A stretch of DNA of 64,000 nt from Novosphingobium rosa NBRC 15208. Its GTDB lineage: Bacteria > Pseudomonadota > Alphaproteobacteria > Sphingomonadales > Sphingomonadaceae. The stretch lies in contig NZ_BCZE01000044.1 in NCBI RefSeq assembly GCF_001598555.1, positions 1-64,000 of the forward strand. Direction: 5' to 3'. The position numbers and the translations under genes are program-made. Shown here one piece after another: positions 33,587 to 41,377 of the stretch (position 1 is its first letter; the number at the start of each line of letters is the position of its first letter). The notes beneath the pieces were generated by a model. It made no database searches. It was not told the origin of the DNA and saw only the letters and a program-made list of their open reading frames with translations.

Positions 33587-34732
33587 TCAATAGGCCTTGG
33601 GCAGGCCCAGCACCTTTTCGGCGATGAAGCTGAGGACGATCTGGTTGTTGACCGGCGCTACGGTGTTGTTCTGGGCCGCGATGTAGAAGGGCAGGATATC
33701 CTGCGACACATCGACGCCCGCCCCGCCAAAGGTGGTCATGGCGATTTCCGCCGCCATCTTGAAAGCCTCGGAGGAGAGGATTTTGACCATATTGGCCTCC
33801 ACCCCTACATTCTCGCCGCGATCATGCTTTTTGGCGGCGAGATACATCATGGTGCGCGCCGCCTCCACATAGGTCTTGGCCCGTGCCAGCGGATGCTGGA
33901 TGGCCTGATAGGCGCCGATCGGCGTGTCGAAAGGCGCGCGCACCTTGGCATATTCCACTGCGCGGTTGATGCAGTAATCGGCCTGACCCACATTCATCGC
34001 CGCCACCAGCAGGCGTTCGGGATTGAGGCTGTCGAACAGGATTTTCAGCCCCTTGCCCTCTTCGCCCACCAGTGCGTCCGCAGGCATGACCACATTGTCG
34101 AAATAGGTCTGATAGTTCTTTTCGGGCAGATACATGCCGATGTCCATCGGCGTCGCCGAAATGCCGGGCAGCTTGGTATCGAGGATGAAAAGCGAGAGCC
34201 CCTTGGTGCGGTTGGCCGGATCATAGGGCTCGGTGCGCGCGACCAGCAGGCAATTGGCGGATTCGACAAAGGCCGTCTGATAGGTCTTCTGGCCGTTCAG
34301 CAGGAAGGTGCCGTCGCTCTGGCGGATGGCGGTGGTCTTGATCTTGAAGGTGTTGGTGCCGGCATCCGGCTCGGTGATGCCGAAACTGAAAAAGGCCTCG
34401 CCGGTGGCCGTGGGCGGCAGATAGCGGCGCTTCTGCTCTTCGCTGGCATGGCGCAGCAGCGGTTCGCGGGACATGAAGTTGGGCACGGAGACAGGCAGCA
34501 GCAGCGCATGCTGGTGCAAAATATCCAGCGCGAGCACCAGATCCGAGAGATGGCCGCCCGAACCGCCATATTCCTCGGGAAGACCGATCGACAGCAGGCC
34601 GCTTTCGGCCCAGATGTCCCAAAGCTTCTGCGGCATTTCATTGCGCTTGCCACATTCGGCGACATAGGAGCGGTCAATCCTGCGAATGATGCTGTCGCAG
34701 ATTTCACGGATCGCGTCGGCGTTTTCACTCAT
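33587..34732 (-). CDS. Acyl-CoA dehydrogenase
   Basis: 381-residue acyl-CoA dehydrogenase. Recognisable parts are GLPEEYGGSGG, ITEPDAGTN, NGQKTYQT and AEKVLGLP at the C-terminus. The MCAD-type base is absent and the stretch before the C-terminal helix reads NNTVAPVNNQ instead of a GGT/EGT turn. Glu in NPERLLVAA is the probable base. Two starts compete: ATG 34744 directly abuts AGG, while ATG 34732 has GAGG 12 bases away; I take 34732. Last gene of a leftward unit behind the GlcD-like flavoprotein, 112 bp downstream of it. Confidence 0.9.
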   Translation of the reverse strand: MSENADAIREICDSIIRRIDRSYVAECGKRNEMPQKLWDIWAESGLLSIGLPEEYGGSGGHLSDLVLALDILHQHALLLPVSVPNFMSREPLLRHASEEQKRRYLPPTATGEAFFSFGITEPDAGTNTFKIKTTAIRQSDGTFLLNGQKTYQTAFVESANCLLVARTEPYDPANRTKGLSLFILDTKLPGISATPMDIGMYLPEKNYQTYFDNVVMPADALVGEEGKGLKILFDSLNPERLLVAAMNVGQADYCINRAVEYAKVRAPFDTPIGAYQAIQHPLARAKTYVEAARTMMYLAAKKHDRGENVGVEANMVKILSSEAFKMAAEIAMTTFGGAGVDVSQDILPFYIAAQNNTVAPVNNQIVLSFIAEKVLGLPKAY

Positions 34733-34844
34733 TGCAGTTGTCATCCTCAGATCTGTTCTTTGTGTGAGGCTGGGTATCGCATGGAAGCTTCTGGCGCGGC
34801 CAGCATTGCAGGCTGGCGGACAAGAAAGCTTGCAGCCAGAGACT

Positions 34845-36215
34845 TCAGAACAGCACGCTGCGGTTGAGCAGGCGATCAGGATCGAGCGCATCGCGCAGGC
34901 GCCGCATGGTTGCCAATGCGGTGGGGGTGACATGCTGGGGCAAAAAGTCGCGCTTGGTCATGCCGATGCCGTGCTCGGCGGTCAGCGCGCCGCCAAACCG
35001 GGCGACCAGACCATAGACGCATGCCTCGATCTGGGTGGCGCGGGTGAGGGTGTCAGGGCCGATGTGTACGCCGATATGGATGTTGCTGTCGGCGAGATGG
35101 CCGAAGCTTACCATCCGACAAGTGCCGAAGCGTTCCTTCAATGCGGCCCTTGTGGCTTCCACAAAATCGTCAGCGCGCCGGATATCGACGCTGATGTCGA
35201 AGGAGAGGAACGGGCTCATATGCCGCACCAGCACTTCTGACCCTTCGCGCACGCGCCAGAGATCCGCGATCTGCTTTCCCGAGGAGGCCATCACCGCATC
35301 AAGGATCAGCCCCGCCTCATGGGCTTGGGCCAGACAATTTTCGAAAGCTTTGCTGTCGGCGGCTTCATCCTGGCCCATTGTCTCGATCAGCACGGTGAAG
35401 GGCGCATCGGGGGCCAGGGGCCTGCGGGTCGGGTCATGGCCAGAGACAAAGCCATAGTAATCCTGCCACATGACCTCGAAGGCGGAGAGGTGCTGCATCT
35501 GGCGCGCGCGGCCCAGCAGCGCAAGAACATCATCATAGGATCGGAGCGAAACCAGCGCGAGATTCTGCGAAGAGGGGGCAGGCACCAGCCGCAGCACGGC
35601 CTGCGCCACGATGCCCAGCGTGCCTTCCGACCCGATGAACATCTGCTTGAGATCATAGCCGGTGTTGTTCTTCAGGAAGGTGTTCAGCGCCGAAACCACG
35701 GTGCCGTCGGCCAGCACGGCTTCCAGCCCCAGCACATTGTGCCGCGTCATCCCCCAGCGGATCACGCGGTTGCCGCCAGCATTGGTGGAGATGGTGCCCC
35801 CCACCGTGGCACTGCCCTTCGAGCCCAGATCGATGGGATAGAGCAGGCCGTGCTCCGCTGCCGCCGCCTGCACGGCAGCAATGGTGGCGCCGGCTTCGAC
35901 GGTGAGCGTGCCGCCCACCGGATCGACCGCGATCACCCTGGCCATGCGCTCAAGCGAGATGACGAGCTCATCCGCGCCGGCCAGCGCGCCGCCTGCCACC
36001 CCCGTGCGCCCGCCATGCATCACCAGCGGCTGGCCAGCGGCATGGCACAGCGCCACGATCCGCGAGAGTTCCTCGGTCGAGGCAGGGCGCAGAATCGCCG
36101 CCGAAGCGGGCGGAACATGGTCGAAAGGATCGCAACTGCGCGATGCGACATCCACACCACTCAGGATGCCGCGCGGGCCAACAATGGCTTCCAGCTGGAC
36201 CAGCAGCGCCGACAT
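34845..36215 (-). CDS. FAD-binding oxidoreductase, D-lactate / D-2-hydroxyacid dehydrogenase (GlcD) type
   Basis: 456-residue VAO-fold flavoprotein. The FAD PP-loop region shows HGGRTGVAGGA, then GSKGSATVGGTISTNAGG, IGSEGTLGI, and near the end SFGHLADSNIHIGVH and LTAEHGIGMTK, which supply the metal/substrate histidines of GlcD and D-2-hydroxyglutarate dehydrogenase relatives. It oxidises a D-2-hydroxy acid to the 2-oxo acid. It starts six bases after the glyoxalase I stop, so the two are co-transcribed and may work in series. Confidence 0.92.
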   Translation of the reverse strand: MSALLVQLEAIVGPRGILSGVDVASRSCDPFDHVPPASAAILRPASTEELSRIVALCHAAGQPLVMHGGRTGVAGGALAGADELVISLERMARVIAVDPVGGTLTVEAGATIAAVQAAAAEHGLLYPIDLGSKGSATVGGTISTNAGGNRVIRWGMTRHNVLGLEAVLADGTVVSALNTFLKNNTGYDLKQMFIGSEGTLGIVAQAVLRLVPAPSSQNLALVSLRSYDDVLALLGRARQMQHLSAFEVMWQDYYGFVSGHDPTRRPLAPDAPFTVLIETMGQDEAADSKAFENCLAQAHEAGLILDAVMASSGKQIADLWRVREGSEVLVRHMSPFLSFDISVDIRRADDFVEATRAALKERFGTCRMVSFGHLADSNIHIGVHIGPDTLTRATQIEACVYGLVARFGGALTAEHGIGMTKRDFLPQHVTPTALATMRRLRDALDPDRLLNRSVLF

Positions 36216-36221
36216 GGCCGG

Positions 36222-36689
36222 TTACCCAGCCGTCGAGGCACGGTTGATCTGGATCAGCTCGATGGCATAGCCGTCAGGATCGCGCACGAAGGCCAGCTCC
36301 GGCGCTCCGGGCATCATCGCCTTGGGCGGTGAGCCCTGCTGGCCGCCATAGGCTGGCAACCTTGCCCACATCGCCGCAACATCCGGGACGCCGATGGCGA
36401 CATGGCCGTAACCCGAACCATGGGTATAGTCTTCATCCCTGTCCCAGTTCCAGGTCAGTTCCAGCGCGGCAGGCCCGTCGCGGTAGCCGGCATAAGACAG
36501 GAACAGGATCGAGAAGCGCCCCGCCGCAATATCGTAACGGTCGAGCACACGCATGCCCAAACCATCGCAATAGAAGCGCAAGGCGGCATCCACATCGCGG
36601 ATCCGCAGCATGCTGTGCAGCAGACGGGGTTGATCGGCATCTTCGCCCCACACCCATAGGGGGTCGATTGCGCTGGTTGCGGGCATCAT
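36222..36689 (-). CDS. gloA: Glyoxalase I (VOC superfamily lactoylglutathione lyase)
   Basis: 155-residue VOC protein. Metal ligands His25, Glu77, His96 and Glu144 keep the spacing of E. coli GlxI (His5, Glu56, His74, Glu122) to within a residue, and LRIRDVDAALRFY...LGM opens the fold. GlxI isomerises the hemithioacetal of glutathione and a 2-oxoaldehyde to the 2-hydroxyacyl-glutathione. First gene of a unit with the D-2-hydroxyacid dehydrogenase; no glyoxalase II is present. Two adjacent ATGs (36689, 36686) are possible. A single VOC repeat pair and the Glu77/Glu144 ligands rule out a two-domain extradiol dioxygenase. Confidence 0.88.
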   Translation of the reverse strand: MMPATSAIDPLWVWGEDADQPRLLHSMLRIRDVDAALRFYCDGLGMRVLDRYDIAAGRFSILFLSYAGYRDGPAALELTWNWDRDEDYTHGSGYGHVAIGVPDVAAMWARLPAYGGQQGSPPKAMMPGAPELAFVRDPDGYAIELIQINRASTAG

Positions 36690-36786
36690 GGCTCCATCCT
36701 CTTGCGGTCAGGCCAGCATAGGCATTGGCGCGGGATGTGCTTTGTCTCGGGCTGTCAACCGCCTTGCCTGAGGCGGTAGTGGTCCG

Positions 36787-36816
36787 GGGATCGGACAGTC
36801 GTCGCTATCCGATCCC
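36787..36816 (-). terminator. Hairpin downstream of the second AraC gene
   Basis: Perfect 9-bp stem GGGATCGGA (36787-36795) / TCCGATCCC (36808-36816) with a 12-nt loop, 18 bp past the leftward AraC stop. A second small hairpin, CCGCCT/AGGCGG at 36759-36776, follows. Neither has a clear T run. Confidence 0.45.
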
Positions 36817-36833
36817 GGCGTTTCATGGGACAG

Positions 36834-37868
36834 TCAGGCCGCCTGGAGCTCCTGACTCTCGTAATAGGTGGGGCGTTCGTCCTGGCCGTGTGCCGACTTG
36901 CTGGAGGTCTGCAGATGCTGAGTGCGGAATTCTCGGGGCGGCATGCCATAGGTCGCCTTGAACATGCGGCTGAAATGCGCGGCACTCTTAAAGCCCGACA
37001 TATAGGCGATCTCATGGATCGGATAGTCACGCGTGGTGGGCGAAACCAGCCAGTCACGGGCCTTGGGCAGGCGGTTCTTCCAGACCAGTTCGGAAAAGGA
37101 GGTGTTGTTGGCCTTCAGCAGAAAGCACAGATAGCGCGGCGAAATCCCGCAGGCGACCGCTACCCGGTCATAGCTCAGTTCCGGGTCGGCCAGATTCATC
37201 TTGATGTAGTTTTCGATGTCGGCCAGCCGCCGGTCGATCAGCTTCTGGCGGCGCGGCATCTCCACCCCGCTGTTGCGCAGGTGATCGGCCGTGGCATCGA
37301 GCAGTGCATGGGCCAGCGAGAGCGCGGTCTTGTCGCTCAGCTTGTCGCCATGCCGGGCCAGGAAATCCAGCACGCCGCGCACGATCTCGCCGTCACGGCT
37401 GTCGAGGCTGAAAGGTTCGGAAAAGCGCTCGGCCTCCTGCAGGTGGTTCATGAACAGATCGGCCGGGATGATCACCTGATACGAGGAGTGATAGCCTTCC
37501 GGCGCCATTTTCAGCGCGGCGTTGAAGGGCACACCCGAATCGAGAAAGCCGGCATGCCCGGCCACGATCTCTGTGGTGCCCGTGGCGCGCACGATCTTTA
37601 CCGCGCCGCTCAGCACGAACCACAGCACGCGAATGCCAACCCGGTTCTTGCGGATATGCTGGGGGCCACGGTGAAAGGTCAGTTCGTTGCGGGTGGTGAT
37701 CCGGGTGATGGACAGAGGGTTGCTCAACGCCTTGTCGACATCCACTCCGTTGAAGTCACCGGTCGCACTCTCAAGATCGCCCTCGTAGAATTCCCGCTTC
37801 ATCAGCGTTTCATACGAAAGGGCTCCCATTGGCGTTTGCGCGCTCAATCCAGCGAAAAGCTTTTCCAT
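36834..37868 (-). CDS. AraC family transcriptional regulator
   Basis: 344-residue regulator. N-terminal cupin-like AraC-binding region (GPQHIRKNRVG, SGAVKIVRATG) and a C-terminal double HTH (VAVACGISPRYLCFLLK; IHEIAYMSGFKSAAHFSRMFK; GMPPREFR), typical of the AraC_binding_2 class that senses aromatic or steroid-like ligands. ATG 37868 has GGGAG about 11 bases upstream. It is divergent from an MDR reductase gene across 218 bp that holds inverted repeats, suggesting control of that gene as well as itself. Confidence 0.93.
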   Translation of the reverse strand: MEKLFAGLSAQTPMGALSYETLMKREFYEGDLESATGDFNGVDVDKALSNPLSITRITTRNELTFHRGPQHIRKNRVGIRVLWFVLSGAVKIVRATGTTEIVAGHAGFLDSGVPFNAALKMAPEGYHSSYQVIIPADLFMNHLQEAERFSEPFSLDSRDGEIVRGVLDFLARHGDKLSDKTALSLAHALLDATADHLRNSGVEMPRRQKLIDRRLADIENYIKMNLADPELSYDRVAVACGISPRYLCFLLKANNTSFSELVWKNRLPKARDWLVSPTTRDYPIHEIAYMSGFKSAAHFSRMFKATYGMPPREFRTQHLQTSSKSAHGQDERPTYYESQELQAA

Positions 37869-38086
37869 GACGTCGCTCTCTCCCAACCCACCTGCCGGCC
37901 TCGCTTGAGCGAGTCTCCAAAGCGGTGGGCTTGTTTTGAAACGGTGACTGGCATATTTGCCATATCGTGAATGAATATTCCTCATTAGGAATGGTGAGTC
38001 AAGCACAGCCTTGATCCCCTGACTCTTCAGACCGGAGGCAGGCGCCCAAGATGCGCCTGCCCGACCCGCAAGAAAGGACGACATGG
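37869..38086. promoter_or_regulatory. AT-rich divergent control region between AraC and MDR reductase genes
   Basis: 218 bp, clearly more AT-rich than its surroundings around 37930-38000. It contains the inverted repeat ATTCCT-catt-AGGAAT (37977-37992) and a nearby near-direct repeat GCATAT / CCATAT. Such paired sites beside an AraC gene are good operator candidates. An AAGGA eight bases before 38087 marks the MDR ribosome site. Confidence 0.5.
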
Positions 38087-39091
38087 ATGACCCCAGGACA
38101 GTATCAGCTCAGCGCCGAGCCAACCATCGGCTCTCTGGCCTGGACAGCGCTTGATCCGCGCCAGCCGGAGCGCGATGAAGTGCTGGTGCGGGTTGAAGCC
38201 AGCTCCCTTAATTTCCATGATTATCTGGTGGTCGCGGGCACGCTGAAAGCCCCCGCCGGACGCATTCCCCTTTCCGATGGCGTGGGGATTGTCGAAGCCT
38301 GCGGTCCCGATGTCAGCCGGTTCGCGCCGGGGGACCGGGTGGTGGGAACGTTCTTCCCCGACTGGATCGATGGCGCCCCCACGCGCGGGGCGGTGAGCCG
38401 CATGCGCGGAGACCATGTCGACGGATTCGCCGCGACTCACGTGACGCTTTCTGAAACCAGCTTTGTGCGGGCGCCCGCAGGCCTATCTGCGGTGGAAAGT
38501 GCCACGCTGCCCTGTGCCGCCCTGACCGCCTGGCGTGCGCTGATGGTTGAAGGCGGGGTCGGGCCTGGTGAAACCGTGCTGGTGCAGGGCAGTGGCGGCG
38601 TTGCCTTGTTCGCTCTGCAATTTGCGCGGATGGCTGGAGCGCGAGTGATCGCCACCAGTGGATCGCCGGAGAAGGTCGAGCGGCTCAAGGCGCTGGGCGC
38701 ATGCCATGTCATCGACCGCACCGAGGCGGGCTGGGGCGAGGCGGTACGCAAACTGTCGGACGGCGGTGTCGATCATGCGGTCGAAGTGTCAGGCGGCGAC
38801 CTTTCCCAATCGCTGAAAGCTCTGCGTACGGGCGGCCACCTGTGCCTGGTGGGCGTGCTCAGCCGCAAGCCGATCGAATTTCCGCCTGCCGAAATGATCC
38901 ACCCCAACCGCCGCATTACGGGGATCACGGTTGGCAGCCGTCAACATCTTTCCGCGATGATCACGGCTATCGAGATGCACCAGCTGCGGCCCCAGATCGA
39001 TTCGGTCTTTAGCCTGGCAGACTTGCCGAAAGCCTTTGCATGCTTCAAGGCGCAGCAACATTTCGGGAAGATCGCCATCACCTTTGGCTGA
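38087..39091 (+). CDS. Zinc-independent MDR alcohol dehydrogenase / quinone reductase-like protein
   Basis: 334-residue medium-chain dehydrogenase/reductase. The N-terminal catalytic domain has SLNFHDYLVVAG and PLSDGVG where zinc ADHs have their GHE ligand, so catalytic zinc is probably absent. The Rossmann domain has VQGSGGVALFALQFAR for NADPH. Family members reduce enones or oxidise alcohols. ATG 38087 has AAGGA eight bases upstream. Stands alone rightward, divergent from AraC and followed by the IclR gene after 162 bp. Confidence 0.9.
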   Translation: MTPGQYQLSAEPTIGSLAWTALDPRQPERDEVLVRVEASSLNFHDYLVVAGTLKAPAGRIPLSDGVGIVEACGPDVSRFAPGDRVVGTFFPDWIDGAPTRGAVSRMRGDHVDGFAATHVTLSETSFVRAPAGLSAVESATLPCAALTAWRALMVEGGVGPGETVLVQGSGGVALFALQFARMAGARVIATSGSPEKVERLKALGACHVIDRTEAGWGEAVRKLSDGGVDHAVEVSGGDLSQSLKALRTGGHLCLVGVLSRKPIEFPPAEMIHPNRRITGITVGSRQHLSAMITAIEMHQLRPQIDSVFSLADLPKAFACFKAQQHFGKIAITFG

Positions 39092-39253
39092 TCGCCTGGT
39101 GGAGCTATCGCCACAGGCAATGATTATGTCCTTCTGTTGTGGTGCTGCCTAAATCGAGTGTTTTCGCGATGCTTTGCGGGCAAGTTTCTCAACCCGTCCA
39201 ACTGATGTTTGAAATGGCGTGGCGGGCGCCTTGTCGGAGATGGCAGAAGTACA

Positions 39254-40054
39254 ATGGACACTTCGCTCGAACCGCCGATGGATGCGACCGAGGCGCCGGC
39301 CGCCTCTCTGCCCAAGCTGGGTGTCATAGGGCAGGCCATCGCCATCCTTCGGTTCCTGGCGGCAAACCGGCGCCCGTTGGGAGTCAATGCGATTGCCCGC
39401 GAGGTAGGCATTGCCCCCAGCTCCTGCTTCAAATTCCTCAAGCAACTGTGCGATGAGGATTTTGTTCTCTTCGATGCGGCCACCAAATGCTATTCTTTGG
39501 GCGGGGGCGCGATCATGCTCGCGCGGCGCGCGCTGGATCCGGCCAACACCTTTGTCCTGATCCAGCCGATGCTGGCGCAATTCGGCGCGGCGCATGGCGT
39601 GGCTGTGGGGTTCTGGCGGAAAATCGACGAGAAGCGCATCGTCCTGGCCGGCTTTATCGAGGCCGAGCATCTGATGCGTATTCATATGTCGGTGGGGCAG
39701 CGCCTTCCGCTTTACGTCGGCGCAGTGGGGCGTGCCTTTGCCGCGGATCTGGGGCTGACGGCCGAAGAGATTCGCGCCGAACTGGGCAAGGTGCGCTGGG
39801 AAATGCCGCCCAGCTTCGAACAATACCGCGAGCAGGTGGAGCGCTGCAAAGCCGATGGCTATGCGGTCGATCAGAACAATTTCGCCCCCGGTGTGACCAC
39901 GGTGGCCGTGGCCTTCACCGATGCGGAGCGCGGCTTGGGCTATGGCATTTCCGCGATCCGCTTCAGCGGCCAGCTTTCCGATGACGAGACGCTGCGGATC
40001 GGTCGCGGGCTGGCGGCGCTTAAAGAGCAGCTTGGGCAAAGCTGGCTGAAGTAA
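39254..40054 (+). CDS. IclR family transcriptional regulator
   Basis: 266-residue regulator with an N-terminal winged HTH (GQAIAILRFLAANRRPLGVNAI, then VGIAPSSCFKFLKQL) and a C-terminal IclR effector domain ending in a region with GYAVDQNNFAPGVTTVAVA. IclR proteins often control catabolic operons for aromatic or acid substrates. The start is taken at ATG 39254 because the residues before it in the open frame are unlike the family; no good ribosome site is seen. Convergent with the racemase gene, from which it is separated by a strong hairpin. Confidence 0.9.
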   Translation: MDTSLEPPMDATEAPAASLPKLGVIGQAIAILRFLAANRRPLGVNAIAREVGIAPSSCFKFLKQLCDEDFVLFDAATKCYSLGGGAIMLARRALDPANTFVLIQPMLAQFGAAHGVAVGFWRKIDEKRIVLAGFIEAEHLMRIHMSVGQRLPLYVGAVGRAFAADLGLTAEEIRAELGKVRWEMPPSFEQYREQVERCKADGYAVDQNNFAPGVTTVAVAFTDAERGLGYGISAIRFSGQLSDDETLRIGRGLAALKEQLGQSWLK

Positions 40055-40069
40055 CCGCGATGGCCGCGG

Positions 40070-40101
40070 TGGCGGTTGTCCTTGGGCAAGGGCAACCGCC
40101 A
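40070..40101. terminator. Bidirectional hairpin between IclR and racemase genes
   Basis: 14-bp stem (40070-40083 with 40088-40101) containing one T.G wobble and a GGGC tetraloop, in the 54 bp between convergent stop codons. Confidence 0.75.
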
Positions 40102-40108
40102 GATCCGG

Positions 40109-41188
40109 CTACCAGCCCGCGAGTATCTCTTCCGCCTTCCAGACCCGCTCCGATGGCGCCCATTGGATCGCGCCCGGCGTCTCCGAAAAACGCGGAGCCG
40201 GGGCAACCCGCGTGGCGCCATCCGCCTCGATGAAGGTTTGGCGCTCAAGATGATGCGGATGGCTCCGGGCTTCGCTCAAGGTCAGCACAGGGGCGAAGCA
40301 GACGTCGGTGCCTTCCATCAGTGCGCACCATTCGTCGCGGGTTTTGGTGCGAAAGACCTCGCCTAGGGTGGCGCGCATCGTCGACCAGTGCGCGGTGTCC
40401 ATCTGGGCATGGGGCAGCTTGTCGGCGGCGCCGGTTTTTTCCAGCAGCAAGGCGTAGAATTGCGGCTCGATCGAGCCGATCGCCACGAATTTGCCATCGG
40501 CACATTCGTAATTGCCGTAAAAATGAGCACCGCCGTCCAGCAGATTGGCCTCGCGTGTGTCGGACCATAGTCCGGCGCTCTGGAAATCATGGAACAGGGA
40601 GCCGAGATAGGAGGCACAATCGGTCATGGCTGTATCGACAACCTGCCCCTTGCCGGTCTGCCTGGCATGCAGCAGGGCGGCCAACATCCCGGCGATCAGA
40701 AACATGGCGCCGCCGCCGAAATCCGCGCCCAGATTGAGCGGGGGAACGGGACGCTCGGCAGTGCCGATCGCGTGCAGCAGGCCGGTGAGGGCGAAATAAT
40801 TGATGTCGTGGCCGGCGGCATGAGCCAGCGGGCCATGCTGGCCCCAGCCTGTCATGCGGCCATAGACCAGCGCCGGGTTGCGCGCGAGCATGACCTCTGG
40901 CCCAAGCCCGAGCCGCTCCATCACCCCAGGGCGGTTGCCCTCGAAGGTCATGTCGGCCTTTTCGATCAGGCGCAGGCAGGTCTCGACAGCATCGGGCGAC
41001 TTGAGGTTGAGGCAGATGCGCTTGCGGCCGCGCGAATCATTGCGGAAGTTTCTCGGCGGGCTGGCGCCTTCCCGCGCGATTTCAATAACCTCAGCGCCCA
41101 AATCGGAAAGGAACATGCCAGCATAGGGGCCGGGCCCCAAACCCGAAAATTCGACCACCCTGATCCCGACCAGCGGACCACTTGTCAT
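40109..41188 (-). CDS. Alpha-methylacyl-CoA racemase (CoA-transferase family III fold)
   Basis: 359-residue CaiB/BaiF-fold protein. It carries the racemase catalytic set: His127 in AGHDINY, Asp156 in NLGADFGGG and Glu241 in GSIEPQF, matching M. tuberculosis MCR His126/Asp156/Glu241; the CoA-transferase Asp nucleophile context is absent. It epimerises (2R)- to (2S)-2-methylacyl-CoA so that an acyl-CoA dehydrogenase can act, as for cholesterol, bile-acid and pristanoyl side chains. ATG 41188 has GGGAG nine bases upstream. It is monocistronic, between IclR and the 2-oxoacid oxidoreductase. This is one of the best indications that the substrate carries an isoprenoid-type methyl branch. Confidence 0.93.
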   Translation of the reverse strand: MTSGPLVGIRVVEFSGLGPGPYAGMFLSDLGAEVIEIAREGASPPRNFRNDSRGRKRICLNLKSPDAVETCLRLIEKADMTFEGNRPGVMERLGLGPEVMLARNPALVYGRMTGWGQHGPLAHAAGHDINYFALTGLLHAIGTAERPVPPLNLGADFGGGAMFLIAGMLAALLHARQTGKGQVVDTAMTDCASYLGSLFHDFQSAGLWSDTREANLLDGGAHFYGNYECADGKFVAIGSIEPQFYALLLEKTGAADKLPHAQMDTAHWSTMRATLGEVFRTKTRDEWCALMEGTDVCFAPVLTLSEARSHPHHLERQTFIEADGATRVAPAPRFSETPGAIQWAPSERVWKAEEILAGW

Positions 41189-41377
41189 CTTGGCATCTCC
41201 CCATGTGTTTGCCCTTTCGCTATAGACGATCAATTCCCGGTCACAGTTTCCGGTACTTGCAAGGCGCCTGTTCCACAGCGGCAATCAGGGTGGCCAAGAT
41301 CCGATGGCGGGTGCATCCCGTTGAAACGCGGCCAGCCGAAGACGTCGGCCCGGCCTGTTTCGCCCTCTTCCTGAATT

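Noticed and set aside
36222..36689. VOC protein as an extradiol ring-cleaving dioxygenase
   Set aside because: Only one VOC module of 155 residues and four ligands (His/Glu/His/Glu) spaced as in glyoxalase I; extradiol enzymes need two modules and a 2-His-1-carboxylate site.
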